Shown: positions 45,501 to 54,307 of the stretch, in pieces
Layout of the letters: each line of letters begins with the position of its first letter
How positions within the stretch are numbered: position 1 is the first letter of the stretch
Assembly: GCF_029319185.1 (NCBI RefSeq)
Contig: NZ_CP119754.1
Span: 4,216,001-4,280,000, forward strand
Source of the DNA: Superficieibacter sp. HKU1
GTDB taxonomy: Bacteria > Pseudomonadota > Gammaproteobacteria > Enterobacterales > Enterobacteriaceae
DNA length: 64,000 nucleotides
Direction: 5' to 3'
Program-made: the position numbers and the translations under genes
The notes under the pieces: generated by a model
Told to the model about the DNA's origin: nothing
The model's input: the letters and a program-made list of their open reading frames with translations, nothing else
The model's database searches: none

Positions 45501-46374
45501 AGTTATCGGCTAACCGCGCGGTGCCGGTTGCATTTAACGTGCCCTGGTTGGAGTCAATATCCAGCACATCCAGTTTTGTATTGCCATCGATGCTGCTGAC
45601 CTTGAGCAGCATTGTGCGCACGGTGATATCGGTATCGCCGGTCAGGCGCAGCTGTTCGCCGCGAAACTCTTCAATATTCAGATTCAACGGCAGATGAACA
45701 TCGTTCATCTCCGGCAGCACTGGTTTTGAGAAGAGATCTTTCAGCGTTTCACCCAGCGGCTTTTCGTCCGGTTCAGGGTGTTCAATTTTCGGCTCCACCA
45801 CCTGCTCCTGGGCGACCTTCGCCACTTTCGGCAGCGCAATCAGCACTCCCTGCAACGAGGTTGGCTTCACGGTCAGATTTTTATCCTGCCACGCCAGCCC
45901 TGACGAGAAACTCATCACCGAGACGGTGGTGTCATCAATTTTAATATTGACGTTGTTCAGCGCGATACGGCTCAACGAGATGGGATACGGCGTGGAGAGA
46001 TCGAGCGGACCGTTGTCCTCTTCTTCCTTCTGTGCGGCAGGCGGCATTTTTTTGGTGTCCACCGTCACGTTGATATCCGAGAGCGCAATATCGTTCACGC
46101 ACAGACTGCTCTGCTTCAGGCAGGCGAGACTGACGGAGAGATGCACCTGCCCGGCATTCACCGCCACGCCGGGCTGGTCATAGCGGATATTTTTCAGCGT
46201 TAAATCACGCCAGCCGCCCGTCACCTGTCCGATCTCCAGCCCCGGTACCCAGCGGTTAGCCGCGCTGAAGACCAGATGCAGACCGCTTTTCGTCCCCACC
46301 AGGAACGCCACGGTCCCCAGCAGCAGCAGGATAAAAATCAGCACGCCGAGGCTTATTTTCTTCCATAAACTCAT
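42598..46374 (-). CDS. tamB: Translocation and assembly module inner-membrane protein TamB
   Basis: A 1258-residue AsmA-like protein with an N-terminal signal anchor (about 7-27), a long periplasmic beta-taco groove, and a C-terminal DUF490 domain (about 930-1258) that contacts TamA. It is thought to shuttle phospholipid, and helps some autotransporters, across the periplasm. Length is one residue below E. coli. It overlaps tamA by four bases (ATGA). Confidence 0.96.
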   Translation of the reverse strand: MSLWKKISLGVLIFILLLLGTVAFLVGTKSGLHLVFSAANRWVPGLEIGQVTGGWRDLTLKNIRYDQPGVAVNAGQVHLSVSLACLKQSSLCVNDIALSDINVTVDTKKMPPAAQKEEEDNGPLDLSTPYPISLSRIALNNVNIKIDDTTVSVMSFSSGLAWQDKNLTVKPTSLQGVLIALPKVAKVAQEQVVEPKIEHPEPDEKPLGETLKDLFSKPVLPEMNDVHLPLNLNIEEFRGEQLRLTGDTDITVRTMLLKVSSIDGNTKLDVLDIDSNQGTLNATGTARLADNWPLDLTLNSTLNVDPLKGEKVKIKVGGALREQLELGVNLSGPVDIVLRGQTRLAEAGLPLNLDITSQQLYYPFTGEKQYQADNLKLKLTGKATDYTLSFRTAVKGQELPPATITLDAKGNEQQINLDKLTVAALQGTTELKALLDWQQAISWRGELALKGINTAKEFPDWPSKLDGLIKTRGSLYGGSWQMDVPEMKITGNVKQNKVLVEGAVKGNSYLQWTIPKLHLALGRNSADVKGELGVKDLNLDATIDAPGLDNALPGLGGTAKGLLKVRGTVEAPQLLADITARGLRWQALSVAQARIEGDIKSTDQIAGTMNVRIERIVQGDLNVRLLTLEAKGSEKQHQLQLRMQGDPVSGQLDLAGSFDRQAQRWKGTLSNTRFQTPVGPWAQNRAVALDYRNQEQKISIGPHCWTNPNAELCVPQTIDAGAEGRAVVNLNRFDLAMLKPFMPDTTQASGTFSGKADVSWDTTKEGLPQGQVTLSGRNVKVTQMVNDAPLPVAFSTLNLNAELRNNRAQLEWLMRLTNNGQFDGQVQISDPQGQRNLGGNVNIRNFSLAMVNAIFSRGEKAAGTLNANLRLAGNAQSPQLFGQMQLNGAELDANFMPFDMQPSQLAMNFNGMSSTLQGVVRTRQGEIALNGDADWSQIDNWRARIAAKGSRVRITVPPMVRLDVSPDIVFTATPQLFTLDGSADVPWARIVVHELPESAVGVSSDEVMLKNDLQPEEPKTAAIPINSNLVVHVGNNVRLDAFGLKARLTGDLKVAQDKQGLGLNGQINIPEGRFHAYGQDLIVRKGELLFSGPPDQPLLNIEAIRNPESTENDVIAGVRVTGTADEPKAEVFSDPAMSQQEALSYLLRGQGLDSEQSDSDAMTSMLVGLGVAQSGQVVGKIGETFGVSNLALDTQGVGDSSQVVVSGYVLPGLQVKYGVGIFDSLATLTLRYRLMPKLYLEAVSGIDQALDLLYQFEF

Positions 46375-48104
46375 AATTCTGGCCCCAGACCGATGTAAAA
46401 CTGTAAATCGTGCTTATCTTTATCGCCCACCGGCACGGCAAAATCGAGTTTCACCGGCCCGACCGGCGACTGCCAGCGCACGCCGACGCCGGTGCCGGTT
46501 TTAAAGTCGCTCTTGCGGATATCGCTCACCGCCTCGCCGCTGTCGACGAAAACCGCGCCCCACCATTTGCCGGTCACGTTGTACTGATACTCCAGCGATC
46601 CGGTGGCGAGTTTTGAGGCACCTTTCAGTTTACCGTCGCTGTCTTCCGGTGAAATTGATTTGTACTTATAGCCACGAATACTGCGATCGCCCCCGGCGAA
46701 GAAACGCAGATCCGGCGGCACGCGGTCGAAATCGCCGGTTTCGATCCAGCCCAGATTGCCGCGCGCCACAAAGCGATGCTTATCATAAAGCGAGCGGATC
46801 CAGACGTTCTGTGCCTGGAAGACCGAGAAATCGACATCCGAGCCCCACGCCGTGTTGGAATAGTCGATGGAGTAACGCTGGGAATCGCCCCACGTTGGCA
46901 TCAGACCGCCGCGCGAGCGGGTCCGGCTAATCATCACGCCTGGATAGAGCAGCATGGTGGTATGGGTTTCATTACCCTGGGTAAAGTGATCGAGGCTCCA
47001 GCGCAGGTTAATGGCGCGCTGCCAGCCGCTCGACAGATCCCAGTAGCGCGATAGCGCCAGGGTGGTGGAATCGGCTTCGGTATCGTTCAGATCGGTGCGC
47101 TTAACGCCGCCCTGCACCAGATAATATTGCTCCAGCGGATTTTTCAGCAGCGGGACTTTATAGCTGAAGTCCAGCACCTGTTCCGGCGCGGAGATGCTGG
47201 CGCTGGTGGTCAGGCTGTGGCCGTACGAGTTCATCCACGGCTTTTTCCACGTCGCTTTCACGCGCGGCCCAACGTCGGTGGAGTAGCCGACCCCGGTTTC
47301 GATGGTATTTTCCACGCGCGGGGAGACGACACCGTGCAGCGGCAGCACCTTCGTTTTACGCGCTTTATCGAACTCCGGCGCGACGATCACCGAGTTAAAC
47401 CAGCCAGTCGCCGAGAGCCGGCGGTTAAGTTCCGCCAGATCCTTCGACTGGTAGTAATCACCCTCTTTAAACGGCACCAGGTTCTGTAAATACTCATCGC
47501 GGATTTGCGAGTTTTCAAAAGTCACCGCACCAAAACGGTAGCGCTCGCCGCTGTCGTAGTCGATATCCCAGAAGGCCTGATGACGGTCGAGCGCAACGCC
47601 CAGCTGGCTTTTTTTGAATTCGCTGTCGAAATAGCCTTTATGCAATGAGACGTTGGTCAGCCCTTTTTTAAAGCGTTCGTAATCGCCGTGATTGAGCACG
47701 GTCCCGGTGGCCGGACGCTTATTAAGGAGATCGAGGTAATCCTGATCGGTCCGCGCGCCGCCGCGCAGGATCACATTTGTGCCGCCAATGCGCACCGGCT
47801 CGCCAGCCGAGACGCGGGCAATCAGCACCTGCCGTCCTTTTTCCGGCGGCGGACGCAGTTCAAAATCAATGGTCGGTTCGTAGTAGCCCAGCGCCTTTAA
47901 TCCTTCGCGGATGGCATCATCAACGCGCGCGCGAAAGCGCTGATCGGGCGTCACTTCATCGCTCTCGATGGTGGAAAGCTGGGCACGAACGTTTTTTTGC
48001 AGCTGGCCTGTCAGCCCTTCTACCTGCAAACGGACATTAGCCGCACTGGCCGCGCCGCTAAGCAGCAGTAAACTGGTCCAGCATAACTGGCGGATCTGTG
48101 GCAC
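46371..48104 (-). CDS. tamA: Outer-membrane translocation and assembly module TamA
   Basis: A 577-residue Omp85 protein: signal peptide (1-21, cut after ASAA), three POTRA domains (about 22-265) and a 16-strand barrel with the conserved lid-loop motif (RFFAGGDRSIRGY) and a C-terminal aromatic-rich strand. The start codon is GTG (48102-48104), with AGGAG six bases upstream, and gives exactly the E. coli length; no ATG fits. Divergent from msrA. Confidence 0.96.
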   Translation of the reverse strand: MPQIRQLCWTSLLLLSGAASAANVRLQVEGLTGQLQKNVRAQLSTIESDEVTPDQRFRARVDDAIREGLKALGYYEPTIDFELRPPPEKGRQVLIARVSAGEPVRIGGTNVILRGGARTDQDYLDLLNKRPATGTVLNHGDYERFKKGLTNVSLHKGYFDSEFKKSQLGVALDRHQAFWDIDYDSGERYRFGAVTFENSQIRDEYLQNLVPFKEGDYYQSKDLAELNRRLSATGWFNSVIVAPEFDKARKTKVLPLHGVVSPRVENTIETGVGYSTDVGPRVKATWKKPWMNSYGHSLTTSASISAPEQVLDFSYKVPLLKNPLEQYYLVQGGVKRTDLNDTEADSTTLALSRYWDLSSGWQRAINLRWSLDHFTQGNETHTTMLLYPGVMISRTRSRGGLMPTWGDSQRYSIDYSNTAWGSDVDFSVFQAQNVWIRSLYDKHRFVARGNLGWIETGDFDRVPPDLRFFAGGDRSIRGYKYKSISPEDSDGKLKGASKLATGSLEYQYNVTGKWWGAVFVDSGEAVSDIRKSDFKTGTGVGVRWQSPVGPVKLDFAVPVGDKDKHDLQFYIGLGPEL

Positions 48105-48314
48105 GTTTTCTCCTGAATATCCTTGTCTCCACCCCTACTGGAAACGAACTACCGCCCATATCGTAACAAAGTCCTAACAACAGGACTTGAAAAACAGACA
48201 ACAACCCAAATATTTCTTATGTTTAAATCTAGTCTGATTCAGCGTAGTTATTGTGTTAAAAGACACGCCTCGTTACAACCCTAACGACAATTTCAGTTTC
48301 GGGAGAACAGCATC

Positions 48315-48953
48315 ATGAGTTTATTCGACAAAAAAGAGTTTGTTTCTCAGGCCGATGCGCTGCCCGGACGCAATACACCTATGCCGGTTGCCACGCTTCA
48401 CGCGGTCAATCAACACTCAATGACCAATGTACCTGACGGCATGGAAATCGCCATTTTTGCGATGGGCTGCTTCTGGGGCGTTGAACGCCTGTTCTGGGTG
48501 CTGCCCGGTGTTTACAGTACGGCGGCGGGTTATTGCGGCGGTTATACCCCTAACCCGACGTATCGCGAAGTATGCTCCGGAGAGACCGGTCATGCGGAAG
48601 CGGTGCGCGTGGTATACGATCCAAACGTCATCAGCTATGAACAGTTGTTGCAGGTGTTCTGGGAAAATCACGACCCGGCCCAGGGGATGCGCCAGGGCAA
48701 CGACCATGGTACGCAGTATCGTTCCGCGATCTATCCGTTAACGCCGGAGCAGGATGCCGCCGCTCACGCCAGCCTTGAGCGTTTTCAGGCGGCAATGCAG
48801 GCCGCGGGTGACGAGCGCCATGTGACTACCGAGATTAAAACCGCTACGCCGTTCTATTATGCAGAAGACGATCATCAGCAGTATCTGCATAAGAATCCGT
48901 ACGGGTATTGCGGTATTGGTGGGATTGGGGTGTGCCTGCCGCCGCAGGCATGA
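48315..48953 (+). CDS. msrA: Peptide methionine (S)-S-oxide reductase MsrA
   Basis: A 212-residue enzyme that repairs oxidised methionine. The catalytic Cys lies in MGCFWGVERLFW (about residue 52), and the C-terminal recycling cysteines are in YCGIGGIGVCLPPQA. Length equals E. coli. In E. coli ytfL is its neighbour; here a ten-kilobase sugar island intervenes. Confidence 0.97.
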   Translation: MSLFDKKEFVSQADALPGRNTPMPVATLHAVNQHSMTNVPDGMEIAIFAMGCFWGVERLFWVLPGVYSTAAGYCGGYTPNPTYREVCSGETGHAEAVRVVYDPNVISYEQLLQVFWENHDPAQGMRQGNDHGTQYRSAIYPLTPEQDAAAHASLERFQAAMQAAGDERHVTTEIKTATPFYYAEDDHQQYLHKNPYGYCGIGGIGVCLPPQA

Positions 48954-48965
48954 GATGCTGAAAAG

Positions 48966-48990
48966 CGTTACCCGCCCTCCGGCGGGTAAC
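48966..48990. terminator. Hairpin after msrA, between convergent genes
   Basis: A nearly perfect stem GTTACCCGCC-CTCC-GGCGGGTAAC between msrA and the convergent 864-codon gene. No long T run, so it may act as a weak bidirectional terminator. Confidence 0.55.
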
Positions 48991-49006
48991 GGCACATCAA
49001 AACAAA

Positions 49007-51601
49007 TTACTTCTCAAATTTCACTGGTGCATCACGGTAGGCTTTCAGCTTCGCGCGCATCCAGCGGCTGCTGTTGCGGTTGACCGCGCTCACAACGCCA
49101 GTGGTAGCGCCGCCGCCGACCTGCACATGGAAAATACCGCGCGACGGGAAATCCTGATATTTCGGCGCGGTGAAATCCCATTCATGGCGGCTGAACAGCT
49201 CCTGCGGGTTGCGGCCCATCATGCTGGTATGAACATCAAGGAATTCGATATTCAGCAGACGCGGGTTAATGGCGGCGACTGAACTGCCGATCTCCGGATG
49301 GCCCATCAGATAGCTACCGCCGGTGCCCCAGAACTGCTCTTCCAGTTCACCCACTTCCTCGTTTACGCTGGCCAGACGGCTTGCCGGCATCTGCCACGGC
49401 AGGACCGGCTGACGTAAATGACGGCTCAGTGACGCGCAGTAATCAAAAGTACGATCCCACTCGAACGGAGAGTAGCAGTAGCCGTTTTTGTAGGCGCGTG
49501 CGGTGAAGTCATCCGCCTCATAACGGTCAACCGCCATAAAATCGGCGCCTTTAGCGACAGCAGAGACACCAGTAGCGCGGGTATATTGCGTCTCCTCAAA
49601 GATCCCGATCAGCAGCGCATACTCAGCAGAGAGTTTGCCCGCCAGTGCAGGATTGATGGTCATACGCTTTTTAGTGCCATCAATCGGATCAAACACATCG
49701 TCGTAGGTGAAATCGTTATAAACCCACTGCGAACCGCCGACGCTCCACAGGTTAATCTGCCAGCCGAGTACCACATCCGGTGCGACCACGCGGGCCAGCC
49801 AGTTAACGCCTTTAACATAGCCTTTCAGCGTATCGGTAATGCCCGCCGGGATAGCGACATTAACGCCGTGATGCGCCATCGCTTCAGACAACGGCTGGCG
49901 GACCGGGATCGGGTAATCCGGGGAGAAACCGTACTTCTGGCATTCGCCGAGATAATCCGGGTTGATGATAAAGCCAGCCGGAACAGGATGTTGCTCATCC
50001 TTCATCGCCTGCGCCATTTGCAGCGCCTGAATGAAGTTTGCAAAGCTGAATTTATGACGAACCGGATCGTCGATGATGTTTTCAACATCGCCCAGAGACA
50101 GGTTACAGGTATAGGACACCATTACCGGCAGCACGCTTTCACCAGTTTTAGCGGAAACATTACGCGCCATTTCAATGATTTTCGGCGTTGGCTCTTTAGT
50201 CGGATCCAGATAGCCGGAAGCATCGCCCATGCCGTCATCACCGGAATATTTGAATACGGAAGCGATGCGTGCTTCAGCCAGATCGTCAACGTTGGACGGC
50301 GACATATCCGCACAGCCGCCAAAGCTCAGGAAATCCGGAAATCCTTTCACACGCAGGTTCGCACCTTCGGTAATAGTTACGGTTAACGTCTGCGGCGCAT
50401 TATTTTCGATACGTAATACCTGCGGTTCGACGTCAATATAATGCACAACGCCGTCATGGATCAGGGTGCCGGAAGCAATCTGATAGATACCCTGCGCCAG
50501 CAGTACGGACGGTGCGTGACTGCCCGTTTGCATCGGCAGGTCGGTAAAGTGATACTGACGCGCAGCATCAACCAGACGCAGATCGAAAACGGCAGCAACG
50601 GTTTTCTCAGCGTTAACCTTGATGGTCAGTGTTGCGGAGCCAGCCTGAACGTCATCATTCTGGCGGATCTGCGCGCTGGTGACGGTAAGCGCATGGAACC
50701 GGTTGTCCAGCGCGCCGTTCATAGCATTAACGCTATAGTGGATATTGTTTAGCTTCACATCAGCAATACGCACGCTGTACTGGCCATTAACCGGCAATTG
50801 TTCCAGACGCAGTTTCTGCCCGGACTGCATTGTATAGCGCTGTTTTTCGACGCCATTTTCCAGATAAACCACGCTCAGTTCTTCATTATGCAATGCGTGA
50901 GTCACGGGTAAATCAATGGCAATTTCCAGCGTAGTGCTACGCTGCGCCGGCGCGAAAGTAATATTCAGCTGGGTACGCTGGCCTTTAGCAATGGTCAGTT
51001 CAGCGGTGCTTAATGCCACTGCTGCCCGCACCGTGCCATCCGCGGTGCGCAGTTCGGCCACCGAGGCGCTGTAAGTCCCGGCAGAGATGGCGAAAGAAGA
51101 CGTACCCGCTTCAGGATGCAACACTTCGCTTTTTTCACCGCGCACCAGCACCAGCTGAAGCGCCGTGTCTTCAAGCCCGGCAGGAAATGCGGCACAGTTA
51201 ATCACCAGCTCACCCTCCACCTGAGGCTCCTCATCCGCCGCGAAGGTGAACGTATTGCGCAATGATTCCCATTTCGGGGCAGTATCGGAAGACACATTAA
51301 CGCCCATATGAATTTGCGAAATAGCATCGCCAATGGCGCTACCATCGGCAGCCGTAATAGTTAATTTAATATCGTAAATCCCGGTAGAAATTTCGCTGGA
51401 TTCAATCTGGGTTTTTAATGCGATCCACGGATTAGTCGAAACGTTAATATCTCCCTCGGTAATTTTCCCCGGCGCACTAAACGTCAGAATCATTTTTTCT
51501 TTTATATCAATACGCGCGGCAGAAACAGGCTTGAATCCGGTGATATCAAGCGTAGGATACCAGGTATCATTACTAAAATTAAGTGTAGCATCTAATTGCA
51601 T
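49007..51601 (-). CDS. Large modular protein of unknown function, probably carbohydrate-active
   Basis: An 864-residue protein that I do not recognise. It has no signal peptide. Residues 1-435 look like a row of four beta-sandwich modules with repeated patterns such as GIYDIKLTITAADG, GTYSASVAELRTADG, GQYSVRIADVKLNN and GIYQIASGTLIHDG, each about 90-110 residues and alike in design. Residues 435-864 form one larger domain, starting KGFPDFLSFGGCADM and containing many Asp, Glu and Trp (FIINPDYLGE, VLGWQINLW, MAVDRYEADDF), reminiscent of a TIM-barrel hydrolase. It ends the island and converges on msrA; it has its own 270-base upstream region next to the LacI-type gene. Most likely a polysaccharide-degrading or binding enzyme, exported if at all by a non-Sec route. 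Confidence 0.7.
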   Translation of the reverse strand: MQLDATLNFSNDTWYPTLDITGFKPVSAARIDIKEKMILTFSAPGKITEGDINVSTNPWIALKTQIESSEISTGIYDIKLTITAADGSAIGDAISQIHMGVNVSSDTAPKWESLRNTFTFAADEEPQVEGELVINCAAFPAGLEDTALQLVLVRGEKSEVLHPEAGTSSFAISAGTYSASVAELRTADGTVRAAVALSTAELTIAKGQRTQLNITFAPAQRSTTLEIAIDLPVTHALHNEELSVVYLENGVEKQRYTMQSGQKLRLEQLPVNGQYSVRIADVKLNNIHYSVNAMNGALDNRFHALTVTSAQIRQNDDVQAGSATLTIKVNAEKTVAAVFDLRLVDAARQYHFTDLPMQTGSHAPSVLLAQGIYQIASGTLIHDGVVHYIDVEPQVLRIENNAPQTLTVTITEGANLRVKGFPDFLSFGGCADMSPSNVDDLAEARIASVFKYSGDDGMGDASGYLDPTKEPTPKIIEMARNVSAKTGESVLPVMVSYTCNLSLGDVENIIDDPVRHKFSFANFIQALQMAQAMKDEQHPVPAGFIINPDYLGECQKYGFSPDYPIPVRQPLSEAMAHHGVNVAIPAGITDTLKGYVKGVNWLARVVAPDVVLGWQINLWSVGGSQWVYNDFTYDDVFDPIDGTKKRMTINPALAGKLSAEYALLIGIFEETQYTRATGVSAVAKGADFMAVDRYEADDFTARAYKNGYCYSPFEWDRTFDYCASLSRHLRQPVLPWQMPASRLASVNEEVGELEEQFWGTGGSYLMGHPEIGSSVAAINPRLLNIEFLDVHTSMMGRNPQELFSRHEWDFTAPKYQDFPSRGIFHVQVGGGATTGVVSAVNRNSSRWMRAKLKAYRDAPVKFEK

Positions 51602-51874
51602 TTTTTATCCTTTATAAAATAGTCAACGTCAAGAAATGAATACGTTATGCATCCAGCCACTTTTATTTATAAACAACCGGGAAGAAAAATGCACTGCTAT
51701 TACCAGCAAGATGAGTTTCTTTGATTTAATATTAACACCGGGATTTAATCACATTTAATTCAATGAGGATTGATTTTACTATTATGATAAAAGTGAGAAG
51801 AAAGATGATTTAAAATGAGGAGGGCTATGGCGACAACCTGCCACACCTTCCTCTGACCCGCTGATAAACATTCC

Positions 51875-52945
51875 TCAGCCATCAGAAGGCATAACTTGCT
51901 CTGCCCTTGCGGCAAAACGGGTCGCGCTCAATACGGTGCCGTATTCCGCCACTTTTCCCTGTAATAACAAATTAAATACTGCGGCCTGAGGACGGTTGAG
52001 TCGATTTTGTAACAGATGAACGGCTTCAATGCCCAGCTCGCGGCAGGGAACGGCGATACCCGTCAATGACCGGCCCATTTTTTTTTCCAGATGCCAGGCA
52101 AAGTCGGTCAGCATTAACGACACCTGCTCCGGCACCTGTAAATTATGCCGTTTCAGCGCACGCATTACGCCCCCCGCCATCTCCACGCTGCCACATAAAA
52201 TAGCCTCCGGCCACAAATCCCTGGGATGAGAATCGAGCCAGATATTGATTGCTTCCTCTGCTTCATGCGGCGCAAACGTCTCTGTAATCGCTAAATCGCG
52301 TTGCGGATCGAATGCCTGGTGAAAATAACGGTAGGCCTCTTTAATACCCTCCAGACGCATATGCAATGTTTCCCGACGCAGGCAGGTTACCGAGAGGATC
52401 TGGCGATAGCCACGTTCAAACAGATAGCGTGCTGCGCTAAAACCGATAGCCCGATGATCGGGAGAAACACAGTCCAGCGCCATCTCACGATCGATGGAGT
52501 TAATCAGCACGCAGGGTTTATTCAACGTGGCGGCCAGCTTAAAGATCGTCGTATCATCGGTGCCAATAATAATGATGGCATCAATGTCTTTATCGCCAGC
52601 TTTTTCAAGAAACAGTTTCAGATCCGGACGCTGCTCCTCCAGACCGTAATAGCTTAAATACACATTCTGGGCGGCCGTCGCTTCAGCAATTCCCTTCGTC
52701 ACTTCGAGATAAAAAACGTCGCCGCGGGCGTTGAACGTGCGCTGCGGCGCGAAGACCGCGATGCTTTTCACATACAACCGACCCGTCGTTAATTCATCAA
52801 GCACACCGAGCCTGCGGGCACACTGAACAATCGCTTCGCGCGCGCTATCGCTGGTATACGATTTACCATTTAACACCCGCGATACCGTACTGATGGAGTA
52901 GCCTGTTGCCGCTGCAATTTGATTCATTTTTAGCCTGCCAGCCAT
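51875..52945 (-). CDS. LacI-family transcriptional regulator
   Basis: A 356-residue repressor. The N-terminal HTH is MAGRLKMNQIAAATGYSISTVSRVLNGKSY with the hinge helix afterwards, followed by a periplasmic-binding-protein-type ligand domain (about 60-335, with the FDEAT/ALCGS-like segment AILCGSVEMAGGVMRAL). I start at ATG 52945 (GAGG seven bases upstream) rather than at the longer frame to 52999. The intergenic region to the divergent dehydrogenase operon carries an 18-base perfect palindrome, a probable operator. It probably controls the whole island in response to a sugar or glycoside. Confidence 0.9.
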   Translation of the reverse strand: MAGRLKMNQIAAATGYSISTVSRVLNGKSYTSDSAREAIVQCARRLGVLDELTTGRLYVKSIAVFAPQRTFNARGDVFYLEVTKGIAEATAAQNVYLSYYGLEEQRPDLKLFLEKAGDKDIDAIIIIGTDDTTIFKLAATLNKPCVLINSIDREMALDCVSPDHRAIGFSAARYLFERGYRQILSVTCLRRETLHMRLEGIKEAYRYFHQAFDPQRDLAITETFAPHEAEEAINIWLDSHPRDLWPEAILCGSVEMAGGVMRALKRHNLQVPEQVSLMLTDFAWHLEKKMGRSLTGIAVPCRELGIEAVHLLQNRLNRPQAAVFNLLLQGKVAEYGTVLSATRFAARAEQVMPSDG

Positions 52946-52970
52946 AATGTGACCTCGCTCGCAATCAATA

Positions 52971-52988
52971 TCTGCAAAATTTTGCAGA
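52971..52988. promoter_or_regulatory. Perfect 18-base palindrome, probable LacI-type operator
   Basis: TCTGCAAAATTTTGCAGA is its own reverse complement and lies 26-43 bases before the regulator start, within the 191-base divergent region to the dehydrogenase operon. LacI-family operators are usually centred on CG; this one is centred on an AT step. No second copy was noticed elsewhere in the window. Confidence 0.6.
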
Positions 52989-53136
52989 AACAATCGCATG
53001 ATTTTAAAGCTCTTTCACCACGCAAAGGTCATTTTTGTCTCATCCCTGCGAGCATTCTCACAAATTGTCATTGTCCTCGCCGATGCACTTTTCTATTTTC
53101 CAGACATTGTTAATTTCAGCGATAGCAGGATGTGAC

Positions 53137-54291
53137 ATGACAAGCGTTCGTTTCGGCATTATCGGCGTGGGCAACATTGGTACCGTTCATACCCGTTACT
53201 TACTGGCAGGTACGGTGCCCGAAGCCCGCCTGACCGCGGTATGTGACAACGATCCGACAAAACATGAGGCCATACGTCAGTTGGTAGGGGAAAACGTCAC
53301 GCTTTTTAGCGATGCAGAATCGATGCTAAAAAGCGGGCTGATTGATGCAGTCATCGTCGCCACGCCGCATTATGCGCACCCGGAACTCTCCATGCTGGCG
53401 ATGCGCCACGGCATTCATACGCTGTGCGAAAAACCGGCGGGCGTTTATACCGCGCAGGTGCGCGAGATGAATGAATTTGCCCGGCACAGCAAGGTGGTGT
53501 TCGGCATCATGTACAACCAGCGCCCCAATCCGCTTTATCAGAAAGTGAAAGATCTTATTGATAGCGGCGAACTCGGCGAGATCCGCCGCTCCAACTGGAT
53601 CATTACTAACTGGTATCGCTCGCAGAGTTATTACAACTCCGGCGGCTGGCGCGCGACGTGGAAAGGTGAAGGTGGCGGCGTGCTGCTTAATCAGGACCCG
53701 CATCAACTCGACTTATGGCAGTGGCTGGTCGGTATGCCGGTACGTATCCGTGCCTTTTGTCAGTTCGGCAAACACCGGCAGATCGAAGTCGAAAATGAGG
53801 TCACCGCCTACGCCGAGTATGCTAACGGCGCGACGGGCGTCTTTATTACCACCACCGCCGAAGCGCCGGGTACCAATCGTCTGGAGATCGCCGGCGATCG
53901 CGGCAAGATCGTTGTGGAAGAAGGCAGGCTGCGTTTCTGGCGGCTGCGCGAATCTGAAACCGATTTTAACGCCCGCTGGCAGAATGGTTTTGGTGAGCCG
54001 GAATGCTGGGAAGTCACTATTCCAACCGCAGCGGAATGCAGTGAACATCATGTTATTACCGCCAACTTTACCGCCGCAGTGCTCCATGGGACGCCGCTTA
54101 TAGCCCCGGGTCAGGAAGGGATCAATGGCCTGACGCTGTCTAACGCCATGCATCTTTCTACCTGGCTGGACGACTGGGTTGATCTACCGATTGATGAAGC
54201 TCGCTACCTGTCGCTGCTGCAGGAACACATCGCCACGTCCATTGAAAAATCATCCGAAAATCGCACGCTGGACGCCTCCGGCAGCTGGTAA
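53137..54291 (+). CDS. Gfo/Idh/MocA oxidoreductase 1 of the sugar island
   Basis: A 384-residue NAD(P)-dependent dehydrogenase-fold protein. Rossmann motif GIIGVGNIGTVH at the N-terminus, EKPAG (about residue 100) with the catalytic Lys, and the substrate domain with GGGVLLNQDPHQLDLWQWL, whose Asp-x-x-His is the usual catalytic pair. Members oxidise or isomerise sugars and cyclitols, or cleave glycosides via 3-keto intermediates. The start is ATG 53137 with AGGA eight bases upstream; a longer frame from 53035 covers the operator region. First gene of a five-gene unit divergent from the regulator. Confidence 0.88.
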   Translation: MTSVRFGIIGVGNIGTVHTRYLLAGTVPEARLTAVCDNDPTKHEAIRQLVGENVTLFSDAESMLKSGLIDAVIVATPHYAHPELSMLAMRHGIHTLCEKPAGVYTAQVREMNEFARHSKVVFGIMYNQRPNPLYQKVKDLIDSGELGEIRRSNWIITNWYRSQSYYNSGGWRATWKGEGGGVLLNQDPHQLDLWQWLVGMPVRIRAFCQFGKHRQIEVENEVTAYAEYANGATGVFITTTAEAPGTNRLEIAGDRGKIVVEEGRLRFWRLRESETDFNARWQNGFGEPECWEVTIPTAAECSEHHVITANFTAAVLHGTPLIAPGQEGINGLTLSNAMHLSTWLDDWVDLPIDEARYLSLLQEHIATSIEKSSENRTLDASGSW

Positions 54292-54307
54292 ATCAGGAGA
54301 ACATCGC

